In this document: positions 26,373 to 36,108 of the stretch, piece by piece
Numbering within the stretch: the first letter of the stretch is position 1
Layout of the letters: each line of letters begins with the position of its first letter
Assembly: GCF_020531985.1 (NCBI RefSeq)
Contig: NZ_JAJAVQ010000002.1
Location: 310,001 to 374,000, forward strand
Direction: 5' to 3'
From: Rheinheimera aquimaris
Lineage (GTDB): Bacteria; Pseudomonadota; Gammaproteobacteria; Enterobacterales; Alteromonadaceae
DNA length: 64,000 nt
The notes under the pieces: generated by a model
Database searches by the model: none
The model's input: only the letters and a program-made list of their open reading frames with translations
What the model was told of the DNA's origin: nothing
Made by a program: the position numbers and the translations under genes

Positions 26373-29300
26373 ATGACGATAATGATAAAACTGCTAAAGC
26401 CCGCGTTGTTGCTGCTGGCGCTTAATCTGTTAGCGGCTTGTGGCGGTGGCGACTCGACAAAACCCGGTGAAGTATTACTGACCTGTAATGTACCGCAAAT
26501 ACCCAATGCTGCCGGTACAGAGTGTATAGACCCGCCACCGATATACTGCCCGCCACCAACGGTACCGGACGCTGCTAACGAGAGCTGTATCATCGGTAAA
26601 GACCCGAATGCACCGGTGCCGTCGGTCATGGCTGGCCCGAACCAGGCGATATTGTTTTACAAGCGCTCGGGTGCTTATGAAGGTTACCGCCTGCATACCT
26701 GGAATAACGAAACCTGTGACGCTTATCAGCCATCATCACTGGCATCCTCGTGGGATAACGGCTTGGTTCATGATGGCGTTGATCAGAACTATGGTGCGTA
26801 CTGGATTTTAGATTTGAAACCAGGCTATGCCGGCACTGCAGGTGCCTGCGGCAACTTTATAGTGCACATTGGCACCGATGATGCTGGTAAAGACCCGGGG
26901 CCGGATATGCAGATGCCGCTGTCGCAGGAGGATCCTGAATTTGCCCGTATGAACTGGATTTTCTCAGGTGTGAACGGTGTGTTTGAATATCCGGTGGTAT
27001 CGCTTGGCGTATCAGTACAGGGTGCTGCCGCACACTGGATTGATCAGAATACCTTTATCTGGAATGCCAGCCTTGACCCCTCTGCCCGGGTGAAACTGCA
27101 TTATTCAGCAGAGGCAGATTTGGCCATTGGCCGTAACAGCCAGTTAAACGGCAGCAGTATAGAGCTTATGCCGGTCGATTTGACCGATGCGCAAAAAGCG
27201 CTGGTACCGCATCTGGCAGATAAACCCGCATTCAGCGCTAATTTTACTGCTGACGAAGCCAAAGCCATGCTGAAAAACCAGCTGGTGCTGGCAGCGAGTG
27301 ATGTTGAAGGCGAGCTACTGGCCGCTACCTGGGTGCAGGCAGCAAAAGTGCTGGATGACTTATACACCAAAGGTGATGCTGATGCGGACGAAGCGACATT
27401 GGGTATTCAATATCAGGATGGCAGTATTATTGCCAGTGTCTGGGCCCCTACGGCGCGTAGCGTAAACCTTAAGGTGTATAACGCGGCTAAAAGTCTGACA
27501 GCTACCCATGCGATGACAGCAGACAGCGCAACCGGAGTTTGGCGTTACAACGGCAGCAGCGCGCTGGACCGGCAGTTCTATCGCTATGAAGTGACGGTAT
27601 ATCACCCTCTGACCCGCAAAGTGGAAACTATTGAGTCGACAGATCCCTACTCACTGAACGTGTCGTTAAATGGCCGTTACAGCCAGTTTGTTAATCTCGC
27701 TGATGCCGACTTAGCGCCCGAGGGCTGGGCAGAGCGCACTGTGCCAACGGTTGCTAAACCGGAAGATATCGTTATTTACGAAGGCCATGTGCGCGACTTC
27801 TCTGTTCGCGATCAGAGCGTCACCGAGGCGAACCGCGGTAAGTATCTGGCCTTTACCGAAACTGACTCGGTGCCGGTGCAGCACCTGAAAGCGCTGGCTG
27901 ACAGTGGCTTAACCCATTTTCACCTGTTGCCGCTAAACGATCAGGCCAATATCAACGAAGATACCAGTAAGCGTATTGCGCTTAGCGATACTGTCGCTAA
28001 GTTATGCCAGCTGAAAGCCGATGCGCCGGTATGCGGCAATACCGATGCAAACACAACCTTGTTATCACTGCTTGAAAGCTACTCACCTTTTGGTGAAAAA
28101 GCACAGGAGTTGGTGCAGGCGATACGCAGCATCGACGGCTTTAACTGGGGCTACGATCCACAGCACTTTATTGCACCTGAGGGTAGCTATGCCTCTAACG
28201 CTGAAGGGGTGGCCCGCATAAAAGAAGTACGGGCAATGAATAAGGCATTGAATGACCTGGGCCTGCGTACCGTGCTGGATGTCGTGTACAACCACACCAG
28301 TGCATCAGGCCTGAATACCACGTCGGTGTTTGACAAGATAGTGCCGGGTTACTACCACCGCTATAACGAAACCACGGGTGCGATAGAACGTTCTACCTGC
28401 TGTGAAAACACCGCTACTGAACACCGTATGTTTGATAAGTTTATGCAGGATTCGTTACTGATCCTCGCGCGTGACTTTGGTTTTAATGACTTCCGCTTTG
28501 ACATTATGGGCCACTCACCCAAAGCCAGCATTCTGGCAGCACGTGATGTAGTGCGGGCGTTCGATCCTAATGTGTACTTCTACGGTGAAGGCTGGAACTT
28601 CGGCGAGGTTACTGATAACCGCTTATTTGTGCAGGCCAAGCAAATTGATATGGCGGGTACAGAGGTTGGCACATTCAATGACCGCCTACGTGATCCGGTG
28701 CGCGATGCTGTGTTGTTTAGTGATAATGCCAGTGAAGAAAACCTGCGTAAGCAGGACCTGATCCGCATAGGTCTGGCCGGTACATTAAAAGACTATGTGC
28801 TGGAAAGTTATCAGGGTATTGCCGGCCCGGCATCGAGCTTTGGTGGTGCTGGTTATGCGGCTGATCCGGCTGACATTATTAACTATGTGTCCAAGCATGA
28901 TAATGAAACCCTGTGGGACAAACTGCAATATGGTTTGAACGCCAGCCTGACAACAGCTGAGCGCGTAAGAGCGCAAAATATTGCTATAGCCATTCCGCTA
29001 ATGAGCCAAGGCATTCCGTTTATGCAGATGGGCAGTGATATGCTGCGATCTAAATCGATGGACCGCGACAGTTACGATTCCGGTGACTGGTTTAACTATG
29101 TCGATTTCACTATGCAAAGTAATAACTTTGCAGTTGGCTTGCCGCTGGCAGAGAAAAATGCCGACAACTGGGCCGCAATCGGTGAAATTCTGACCAATCC
29201 CAACGCTAAGCCAGCAGCAGATGATATCCGCTTTGCCAGTGAGGTGTTTAAAGAGTTTTTAAGCATCCGTGCCGGCAGCCCTTTGTTCCGCTTAACCACA

Positions 29301-30326
29301 GCGCAGGATGTGATAGACCGTGTTGGCTTTCATAATATCGGCAAAGGCCAGACACAGGGCTTAATCGTGATGAGCCTCGATGACGGCATAGGGTTAACCG
29401 ATCTTGACCCGGCATACGATGCCTTAGTGGTGGTGATTAACGGCACCTCGCAGCAGCAATCCCATACGGTACCTACTGCTGCCGGGTTCGATTTACACCC
29501 AATACAACAAGCGTCGGCAGACACTAACGTCACCACGGCCAGCTTCAGCGCTGGTGTCGGTGATGGCACCTTCACCGTGCCGGCTTACACTATGGCGGTG
29601 TTTGTTAAAGCGCAGGGTGCTATGCAGGGCGAAGGCCTGGCGGCAGATGCCACCAGTGGCGCACCGGATATTCCGCCTTATGAAGCGACAACGGTATTTG
29701 TACGCGGCGCTATGAACGGTTGGGGTGAGGTCGATACCTTCAGCTACGAGGGTGACGGTATCTACATGGCGACAATCGATATTGCTGCAGGTAACTACGA
29801 GTTTAAAGTAGCCTCGGCAGACTGGTCGACAGTCGACTTCGGTGCTGGTGCTGATGGCCAGGCAGTAACACTTGGCCAGGCAAAAACACTGGGCCGCAGT
29901 GGTGCAAACCTGCAGCTTAATCTGGTAAACAGTGCGACTTATGTGTTTGTATTAGATGCCAATAATAAAGATGCACCGCTACTAACGGTACAAGAGTTAC
30001 CACCTTACGGTGTTGACACTGCAGTGTACTTAAAAGGCAGTATGAATGGCTGGTCCAACAATAGCCCGATGATGTACGCCGGCGGCAACATTTACTCGAT
30101 AGATATCAGTCTGGATGCGATACCTTATGAGTTTAAATTTGCTGATGCTAACTGGGCGGCGATTAACTATGGTGCTGCCAATGGTGCCTTCACACTGGGC
30201 GAGGCCAAGGCGCTGGAGTATAACGCGGGCAACTTGTCATTGAATGTGACAGAGGCTGGTACTTACCGCTTTAGTGTCGATGCGACCGTGCCGGATGCAC
30301 CGGTGATGACGATTATGAAGTTGTAA
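26373..30326 (+). CDS. Lipoprotein pullulanase (GH13) with tandem C-terminal X25-like modules
   Basis: A starch-debranching enzyme of 1317 aa, cutting alpha-1,6 bonds. The signal ends in lipobox LLAAC with Cys23, so it is membrane-anchored. A Cys/Pro-rich stretch (about 38-72) precedes a pullulanase-associated (CBM41/PUD-like) region (about 85-300), a CBM48-like module (about 335-440) and the GH13 barrel (about 460-960). Catalytic motifs: DVVYNH (Asp636-His641), nucleophile Asp710 in FRFDIMGH, acid Glu739 in YGEGWNFG, and HDNE (His842, Asp843). Two repeated about 105-aa modules at the end (MNGWG... and MNGWS..., each with YEFKxAxxxW) resemble X25 modules of Bacillus pullulanases. Confidence 0.93.
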   Translation: MTIMIKLLKPALLLLALNLLAACGGGDSTKPGEVLLTCNVPQIPNAAGTECIDPPPIYCPPPTVPDAANESCIIGKDPNAPVPSVMAGPNQAILFYKRSGAYEGYRLHTWNNETCDAYQPSSLASSWDNGLVHDGVDQNYGAYWILDLKPGYAGTAGACGNFIVHIGTDDAGKDPGPDMQMPLSQEDPEFARMNWIFSGVNGVFEYPVVSLGVSVQGAAAHWIDQNTFIWNASLDPSARVKLHYSAEADLAIGRNSQLNGSSIELMPVDLTDAQKALVPHLADKPAFSANFTADEAKAMLKNQLVLAASDVEGELLAATWVQAAKVLDDLYTKGDADADEATLGIQYQDGSIIASVWAPTARSVNLKVYNAAKSLTATHAMTADSATGVWRYNGSSALDRQFYRYEVTVYHPLTRKVETIESTDPYSLNVSLNGRYSQFVNLADADLAPEGWAERTVPTVAKPEDIVIYEGHVRDFSVRDQSVTEANRGKYLAFTETDSVPVQHLKALADSGLTHFHLLPLNDQANINEDTSKRIALSDTVAKLCQLKADAPVCGNTDANTTLLSLLESYSPFGEKAQELVQAIRSIDGFNWGYDPQHFIAPEGSYASNAEGVARIKEVRAMNKALNDLGLRTVLDVVYNHTSASGLNTTSVFDKIVPGYYHRYNETTGAIERSTCCENTATEHRMFDKFMQDSLLILARDFGFNDFRFDIMGHSPKASILAARDVVRAFDPNVYFYGEGWNFGEVTDNRLFVQAKQIDMAGTEVGTFNDRLRDPVRDAVLFSDNASEENLRKQDLIRIGLAGTLKDYVLESYQGIAGPASSFGGAGYAADPADIINYVSKHDNETLWDKLQYGLNASLTTAERVRAQNIAIAIPLMSQGIPFMQMGSDMLRSKSMDRDSYDSGDWFNYVDFTMQSNNFAVGLPLAEKNADNWAAIGEILTNPNAKPAADDIRFASEVFKEFLSIRAGSPLFRLTTAQDVIDRVGFHNIGKGQTQGLIVMSLDDGIGLTDLDPAYDALVVVINGTSQQQSHTVPTAAGFDLHPIQQASADTNVTTASFSAGVGDGTFTVPAYTMAVFVKAQGAMQGEGLAADATSGAPDIPPYEATTVFVRGAMNGWGEVDTFSYEGDGIYMATIDIAAGNYEFKVASADWSTVDFGAGADGQAVTLGQAKTLGRSGANLQLNLVNSATYVFVLDANNKDAPLLTVQELPPYGVDTAVYLKGSMNGWSNNSPMMYAGGNIYSIDISLDAIPYEFKFADANWAAINYGAANGAFTLGEAKALEYNAGNLSLNVTEAGTYRFSVDATVPDAPVMTIMKL

Positions 30327-30339
30327 TAGCGCTTGACGT

Positions 30340-30369
30340 AAAAAGCCGCAGCCTGACTGCGGCTTTTTT
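30340..30369 (+). terminator. Terminator after pullulanase gene
   Basis: AAAAAGCCGCAG / CTGCGGCTTTTT with a 5-nt loop and six T residues. It closes the alpha-glucan transcription unit. Confidence 0.9.
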
Positions 30370-30429
30370 ATTGCAGCCATTTGTTAATACTGCTCATTGA
30401 AGCAGAATCAGTTTGCGCTAAGCCAACCG

Positions 30430-30452
30430 TCTCAGCCCTGGACGGGCTGAGA
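30430..30452. repeat. Small perfect hairpin, possible dispersed repeat
   Basis: TCTCAGCCC / GGGCTGAGA with a 5-nt loop, followed by GGAGCTCCCAGGGATGGG. No T-tract. The style recalls short intergenic repeats that occur many times in related genomes, but only one copy is in this window. Confidence 0.45.
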
Positions 30453-30522
30453 GGAGCTCCCAGGGATGGGTTTACAGTGTGTTGGTGTGAGCAAACTGAT
30501 GACGTTAGACTGTTTGCTACTT

Positions 30523-31827
30523 TTAGTTAATTTTACTCTGAGCGTTATTCCACAGGTTCTGGTGTTCGCTTTGGCTGAAAAACTGCTGCGGCTGCCAGCA
30601 ACGTGGCATATAACGGCGGATTTGGCCCGGCTCCCAGTCGGCGCTGAGTTGGGTCAGAATTTCCTGCAACCGCTGCGGCGGGATCACGGCTAAACGGTTA
30701 CGCGCCGGTTTAAAATACAGATTGTGGTCAACACTGACCTGGCAGTTGTGGCCGCCACGGCGGTATTGCAAATTGCGGCTGACAATACGGCACAACGGCT
30801 CTGCCAGACTCGGTGGATAAAGCTGATTAACGATGGCCAGCTCATATTTTTCGGCAAAAGCGCTATCCTGCTTAGCCGGAATAAAAGCGATGCCAAACCC
30901 TTGCGGGAAAATGCCGGTAATAGTCAGCAGGTGTTTTACCCAGATGGCCGGAAACTGGCCGCGGCTGACACTGTCTTTTAATAACAGGCTGGCTTTGGGC
31001 AGCGCTTCATACTGATAACGGTGCCGGCCAGGCAGTACAATAGAGCTGTACACTTGTGGCAGGCTAAGCAGCGGTGTCAGCGCGCCCGTTTCGCCGCTGG
31101 CAGAACTAAGAAGCTGTTTAATAAACTTTATTTGTTGTTGCTGCTGCAGCTGGTGCTGCTGTTTTTCCTGTTTGCTATTGCCACGGTATGACACCAGTTG
31201 CAGTGCATCGGATAGCAGCCGGTGCATGGCTACTTTACTTACCGCCAGATAACGCTGGCGCTCATCTGCATCCATATTGCGACTGGCGTCCTGCTCGCCG
31301 GCATAACCGGTTAATAACGTTACGGCATCAACATCCAGTAAGCCGCAATCGAGCAGCATCACAGCAACCACCAGGGGTAGCTGCACATGTAAGCGGTAGG
31401 GGCAATTATCGTCGGCGAAGCGGCGCTGCTGATAGTGCTGCTGTAACACTGTGTCTTTCAGTAATTGATGCTCTAAGGCGTTATCCAACAACCGCAGCGT
31501 CAGTGTGGCGCGGTACAGTAATTTATAGCCAAACTGCAGCTCACGCCAGCGTCTGGGTGACTCAGGAGCGGTCAGCTGCAGGCTGCCAAGCATGCGGGCT
31601 GAACGCGTCAGGCTGTCTGCTGCATTACTACCTTCGGTCAGGCGCAGAATTTTTTCTGCCAGAAACCATAACTGTGGCATCAGAGCTGGCCGGGAAATCT
31701 GGGCATCGCCCGCAGGCGTGCTGGCGGCAAAGCGCAGATACCGGTGCGTGTCGGTAAGCAGGCTCACCAGACTGTCGGCATCGGATACCGAGGTCAGTGC
31801 GTGCAGCATACGCTTAAGTTCACGCAT
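30523..31827 (-). CDS. Uncharacterised cytoplasmic protein (possible degenerate HD-GYP-like)
   Basis: A 434-aa protein from ATG 31827; the open frame runs on to 31938 but that part is Cys-rich and unlike a coding start, so the start is uncertain. It is mostly helical, with a Gln-rich patch (about 225-245). The C-terminal part (LLLKDSVSRGQFPAIWVKHL, ITGIFPQGFGIAFIPA, YELAIVNQLYPP) weakly recalls the region after an HD-GYP motif (GIYPPGSLV...), but I find no HD or GYP catalytic residues. I do not recognise the family. It is divergent from the helicase gene. Confidence 0.55.
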   Translation of the reverse strand: MRELKRMLHALTSVSDADSLVSLLTDTHRYLRFAASTPAGDAQISRPALMPQLWFLAEKILRLTEGSNAADSLTRSARMLGSLQLTAPESPRRWRELQFGYKLLYRATLTLRLLDNALEHQLLKDTVLQQHYQQRRFADDNCPYRLHVQLPLVVAVMLLDCGLLDVDAVTLLTGYAGEQDASRNMDADERQRYLAVSKVAMHRLLSDALQLVSYRGNSKQEKQQHQLQQQQQIKFIKQLLSSASGETGALTPLLSLPQVYSSIVLPGRHRYQYEALPKASLLLKDSVSRGQFPAIWVKHLLTITGIFPQGFGIAFIPAKQDSAFAEKYELAIVNQLYPPSLAEPLCRIVSRNLQYRRGGHNCQVSVDHNLYFKPARNRLAVIPPQRLQEILTQLSADWEPGQIRRYMPRCWQPQQFFSQSEHQNLWNNAQSKIN

Positions 31828-32047
31828 AAAGCTGCTGTCAGCTGGTTTAGTTGAGGTTTGCAAGCAGGAGTCTCCGACGCCAAGATAGCTTCCACAATAC
31901 CTGATCCGGCAGGTTGAATAAAGCATGCACTGCGGCACACAAAGCTCGCAGTAGTAGCCGTTTTACTGTAAGCTCTGCGCCCCTCCATCAGGGAGGCCTC
32001 TGCAGCTGCGGCAGATTATTCTCGCAGCATTAACTGCGGGATCTCGC

Positions 32048-33322
32048 ATGCAATTTACTGATTTAAAACTTTCACCGGAATTACTAAAAGCCATTACCGA
32101 TAAAGGTTACACCACGCCTTCACCTATCCAGCAGCAAGCTATTCCAGCCGTGTTGGCCGGGCGTGACTTAATGGCCGCAGCCCAAACCGGCACCGGTAAA
32201 ACAGCCGGCTTTACCTTGCCGATGCTGCAACTGCTGGCAGACAGCCAGAGCCAGGGCCGCAAAGTACAGTCGAATCATATCCGGGCACTGGTATTAACAC
32301 CAACCCGGGAGCTGGCAGCACAGGTGGCGGAAAGCGTCGCGGTATACAGCAAATATTTGCCGCTGCGCAGTGCGGTAGTGTTTGGCGGGGTCAAGATAAA
32401 CCCGCAAATGATGGCACTGCGCCGCGGCGTCGATGTACTGGTTGCGACACCGGGCCGTTTGCTGGATTTATACCAGCAAAATGCAGTGAAGTTTGGCCAG
32501 TTGGAAATACTGGTGCTGGACGAAGCTGACCGTATGCTGGACATGGGCTTTATTAATGACATTAAAAAAGTGCTGGCGCTGCTGCCGAAAAAACGACAAA
32601 ACCTGCTGTTTTCCGCCACCTTCTCGGATGAGATCCGCAAGTTGGCTAAAGCGCTGGTGAACGATCCGTTGGAAGTGTCGGTCAGCCCGGCCAATACCAC
32701 TGCTGAGCGGGTTGAGCAGCTGATTTATCCGGTAGATAAAAACCGCAAAGCGGCGCTGGTGACCAAGCTTATTACTGACAACAACTGGCAACAGGTGCTT
32801 ATTTTTACTAAAACCAAGCATATGGCAAATAAGCTCAGTATGCATCTGGATGCTGCCGGCATTAAAGCTGCGCCTATCCATGGCAATAAAAGCCAGAACG
32901 CCCGTACCAAAGCGCTGGCTGATTTTAAATCAGGCGCAGTACGCGCGTTAGTGGCGACAGATATTGCTGCGCGCGGGCTGGACATTGACCAACTGCCACA
33001 GGTGGTGAATTTCGAACTGCCGAATGTCGCTGAAGACTATGTGCACCGCATTGGCCGCACCGGCCGGGCCGGCGCAGCGGGTCATGCTATTTCACTGGTA
33101 TGTGCTGATGAAGGCAAAGAACTGTTTGGTATCGAGCGGCTTATTAAGCAGGCGATCCCGCGTCAGTTAATGCCAGGCTTTGAGCCGGTTAATGCGGTGG
33201 CGGAATCGAAACCGAATGCCAAGCCGTATAAACCGAAAAAGCCCAAAGTGGCGAAAACCGGCCACCGTGATGGCCAGCGCGCACCTCAAGGCCGTGCGCC
33301 GAAGCAAAACACTGCTAATTAA
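32048..33322 (+). CDS. rhlE: DEAD-box RNA helicase, RhlE type
   Basis: An ATP-dependent RNA helicase of 424 aa. All core motifs are visible: Q motif ([12 protein letters not shown], 22-33), Walker A AQTGTGKT (45-52), PTRELA (85-90), ATPGR (133-137), DEAD (158-161), SAT (189-191), and [10 protein letters not shown] near 330-340. The C-terminal 50 residues are Lys/Pro/Arg-rich, an RNA-binding tail typical of RhlE. The RhlE subfamily is my reading of the N-terminus and tail. The leader upstream contains small GC-rich hairpins. A bidirectional terminator follows. Confidence 0.88.
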   Translation: MQFTDLKLSPELLKAITDKGYTTPSPIQQQAIPAVLAGRDLMAAAQTGTGKTAGFTLPMLQLLADSQSQGRKVQSNHIRALVLTPTRELAAQVAESVAVYSKYLPLRSAVVFGGVKINPQMMALRRGVDVLVATPGRLLDLYQQNAVKFGQLEILVLDEADRMLDMGFINDIKKVLALLPKKRQNLLFSATFSDEIRKLAKALVNDPLEVSVSPANTTAERVEQLIYPVDKNRKAALVTKLITDNNWQQVLIFTKTKHMANKLSMHLDAAGIKAAPIHGNKSQNARTKALADFKSGAVRALVATDIAARGLDIDQLPQVVNFELPNVAEDYVHRIGRTGRAGAAGHAISLVCADEGKELFGIERLIKQAIPRQLMPGFEPVNAVAESKPNAKPYKPKKPKVAKTGHRDGQRAPQGRAPKQNTAN

Positions 33323-33366
33323 GGCTGTAGCAACTATCGGTTTGCCCACGTCAACGCTACCCTTAA

Positions 33367-33400
33367 AAAAATAATGCAGGCCTGCACCTGCATTATTTTT
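33367..33400. terminator. Bidirectional terminator between rhlE and the PhoX-family gene
   Basis: Perfect 14-bp arms (33367-33380 and 33387-33400), A-rich on one side and T-rich on the other, so it can serve both convergent genes. Confidence 0.85.
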
Positions 33401-33421
33401 ATCTGATTGACGCAGCGCAGT

Positions 33422-35431
33422 TTAACTGCCGATCACACCGCCATCATCTTTGGTCACAATCACAGTAGCAGAACGTGGCCGGCTGTTGCCGCCATCCGGC
33501 CAGTTGCTGGTGAAGTTGCCCGGTTCTGAGCGATCGCCCGGGTGCTGAATATTAACAAACAGCGTCTTCATATCCGGTGTAGCACTGATACCTGTCACTT
33601 CGCAGTCGGTTGGGCCAACCAGAAAGCGCTTAATCTGGCGTGTAACCGGATCGGCCACCAGCATCTGGTTATTACCGTAAGGGCCTTCGCCTTGCTGAGA
33701 GCCGCTCATGTCAGTTTGGATCCACAGCAAGCCGTTTTTATCAAACCACAGGCCATCCGGGCTGGCCAGATGATTATCTGCCGTCAATGTCAGCTCAGTG
33801 CCAGGTGTTTCGGTACCCACATCACCGGCCAGCAGAAAGATATCCCAGTCAAAAGCTAAGGCAGATTGAGCTTCACGCTCGTTCCAGCGGATAATATGGC
33901 CGGTAGCGTTGTTTGCCCTTGGGTTTGGCGCATCAATTTGTGCATCTGTGCGGCGGGTATTATTGGTCAGTGTAAAATACACTTCACCGGTTTCCGGGTG
34001 CACCGCACCCCACTCCGGCCGGTCCATTTTGGTTGCACCCGCTACATCGGCAGCCAGGCGGGTATTTAGCAGAATATCCGCCTGATCAGCAAAACTGACA
34101 CCGGCAGCCGCCGCTTTGGCCATGAAGTCGGCATTGTTAATATCCAGCGGCAACCAGTCGCCACTGCCATCTTCGTTGAAACGGGCAACATATAAGGTGC
34201 CGTCGTTTAACAGGTGACCACCGGCAGTATTTTTGTAATAAGGTGCGCTGGAAACAAATTTGTAGATATATTCGAAAGTGGAGTCATCACCCGAGTACAC
34301 CACCACTGGCTTACCTTCTTCCAACTTGCCAAAAATCACGCCTTCGTGGCCAAAACGACCAAGTGCTGTGCGCTTTTGCGGCACGCTGTCCGGGTTAAAC
34401 GGGTCAATCTCGACTATCCAGCCAAAGGTGTTAGGTTCGTTACGGTAATCACCGCTGGCATCAGCGGCAAGCGTAGACGCATTAAAACGTTGGTAGATAT
34501 CTGCAGTGGGCGTAGCGGTTTCCCAGAAATAACGGCCATTACTGCCCGATACACCATAGCGGCTGTGTTCACGTGGCTTGGTAGCATCGGTATTGGCAAA
34601 GTACCCCGCCCAGTTTTCTTCGCAGGTTAAATAAGTGCCCCAGGGTGTATAACCATTTCCGCAGTTATTCAGCGTGCCACGGGTGCGGCTGCCGTCCGGG
34701 CTGTATTTTGTTACGACTTTGCTGCTACCGCGCACCGGGCCCGCCAGTTCCATCGGGGTAGCGCCGGTAATGCGGCGGTTGAACGGGCTGTTGTTCACCA
34801 GCGCCCAACTGCCATCAGCCTGTTGCTGAATATGGGCGACTGATACACCGTGGGCGGCAATTTCTTTGCGCGCTTCATCAGCAATGCGAGGTACCGTATC
34901 GATGCCGTTCGGGTGGATCAGGTTGTTATCGATATATTCATGGTTAAACACCAGCAGACCTTCTGTCGAGCTGTCGCCACCGCTGCGGGTATCAATTGGG
35001 AAAAAATGCATGCCGTCATGGTGCATACCAACCTGTTGTTCCTGATCTGCGCCACTATTAGTGGCATCAGCCAGATATGCCGGATAGCTGCCGGTCAGTG
35101 GTGTACCCCATGGCAGAAACGCACGGGCAGTGTAACCCTGTGGCACGACGATACCATCAGTGCGGCTGGCGGCGACTGCAGTAAAGCCCAACAATTCCGG
35201 GCCGGCAACCGGTGGTACTACCGGTGTTGGTTCGCCGTCATCACTGCTGCTGCATGCTGCCAGATTACCGCCAATAAAGGCGGCTACGGCTGCACCGACA
35301 CTGCCTTTTAAAAACTTACGCCGTGCCATGCGCGCATCGACAACAGCGGCAAAGGTTGGGTTAAGTGAAAAGTTGGTTTGCGGGTCTATACCCGAGTTAT
35401 CAATGCTGATGGCGGTTTTACTGTCTGACAT
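33422..35431 (-). CDS. PhoX-family (DUF839) Tat-exported protein
   Basis: A 669-aa protein with a late twin-arginine signal (ARRKFLKGSVGAAVAAFIGG, Arg37-Arg38), as in PhoX-type alkaline phosphatases. It ends up in the periplasm or is lipid-linked (LAACSS, Cys about 60). The body has DUF839/PhoX segments such as FNHEYIDNN, CGNGYTPWGTYLTCEENW and FGHEGVIFGK, with a C-terminal SPDGLWFDKNGLLWIQTD. PhoX enzymes use calcium and iron. The motifs fit, but family members are often annotated only as DUF839, so phosphatase activity is an inference. Single gene. Confidence 0.82.
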   Translation of the reverse strand: MSDSKTAISIDNSGIDPQTNFSLNPTFAAVVDARMARRKFLKGSVGAAVAAFIGGNLAACSSSDDGEPTPVVPPVAGPELLGFTAVAASRTDGIVVPQGYTARAFLPWGTPLTGSYPAYLADATNSGADQEQQVGMHHDGMHFFPIDTRSGGDSSTEGLLVFNHEYIDNNLIHPNGIDTVPRIADEARKEIAAHGVSVAHIQQQADGSWALVNNSPFNRRITGATPMELAGPVRGSSKVVTKYSPDGSRTRGTLNNCGNGYTPWGTYLTCEENWAGYFANTDATKPREHSRYGVSGSNGRYFWETATPTADIYQRFNASTLAADASGDYRNEPNTFGWIVEIDPFNPDSVPQKRTALGRFGHEGVIFGKLEEGKPVVVYSGDDSTFEYIYKFVSSAPYYKNTAGGHLLNDGTLYVARFNEDGSGDWLPLDINNADFMAKAAAAGVSFADQADILLNTRLAADVAGATKMDRPEWGAVHPETGEVYFTLTNNTRRTDAQIDAPNPRANNATGHIIRWNEREAQSALAFDWDIFLLAGDVGTETPGTELTLTADNHLASPDGLWFDKNGLLWIQTDMSGSQQGEGPYGNNQMLVADPVTRQIKRFLVGPTDCEVTGISATPDMKTLFVNIQHPGDRSEPGNFTSNWPDGGNSRPRSATVIVTKDDGGVIGS

Positions 35432-35627
35432 TATGCTTGGCTCCGTATTGGCGTTGTTTTAGTTGTTGCAGTATTTAACGCAGGCTTAATGTCAGAGGCG
35501 TTACATTTGTGTAGCAGTTTTATGATGCTGTGATGACACTAAGATGGCGAAGCCGGTTTTTCAGGCTGTGCGGGACGCTTTTACCTCTGGTATAGTGGTG
35601 CTTTACGTAGCCAGGGAACCAGATTAG

Positions 35628-36083
35628 ATGCAGTGGCAGGTATTAACCTTTGATGAGTTAGACACATACACGCTATACAGCATGTTGCAACTTCGGGTAG
35701 ATGTGTTTGTGGTAGAGCAAAACTGCCCATATCCGGAACTGGATGACAAAGATCTGCATCCGCAAACGCGGCATATTATTCTGAAAAAAGGGGAAAAGGT
35801 CATTGCCTATTCCCGTGTGCTGGCGCCGGGTGTCAGCTTTGAAGGCTACCCGGGTATTGGCCGGGTATGTGTGTCGCAAACGGCACGCCGGCTCGGCTTG
35901 GGTCAGGTGCTGGTTGAGCGCACGCTGGAAGTGGCAGCCGCGCTGTGGCCTGATACCGATATTCATATTTCTGCCCAGTGCTACCTGCAGCAGTTTTATC
36001 AGGACTTAGGTTTTAAAGCGGCCAGCGAGCCTTACCTGGAAGATGATATTCCGCATTTAAAAATGATAAAACCGGTTAACTAA
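35628..36083 (+). CDS. elaA: GNAT acetyltransferase, ElaA family
   Basis: A 151-aa single-domain acetyltransferase of the ElaA family (E. coli 153 aa). ElaA signatures visible: LRVDVFVVEQNCPYPELDDKD near 23-43 and the acetyl-CoA-binding IGRVCVSQTARRLGLGQ near 76-92, ending with HLKMIKP. The substrate is not known for the family. The terminator at its end overlaps its last codons. Confidence 0.88.
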   Translation: MQWQVLTFDELDTYTLYSMLQLRVDVFVVEQNCPYPELDDKDLHPQTRHIILKKGEKVIAYSRVLAPGVSFEGYPGIGRVCVSQTARRLGLGQVLVERTLEVAAALWPDTDIHISAQCYLQQFYQDLGFKAASEPYLEDDIPHLKMIKPVN

Positions 36084-36091
36084 CCGGTTTT
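36068..36091. terminator. Terminator overlapping the elaA stop codon
   Basis: AAAACCGGTTA / TAACCGGTTTT with a 2-nt centre. The elaA stop TAA (36081-36083) lies in the right arm. It is symmetric, so it may also end the convergent TonB receptor transcript. Confidence 0.65.
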
Positions 36092-36108
36092 ATCTGTTGT
36101 CTGAGCTG

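Noticed and set aside
31188-31757. 189-aa open frame opposite the unknown protein at 30523
   Set aside because: His/Arg-rich composition typical of an antisense shadow; the minus-strand frame is longer and better composed.
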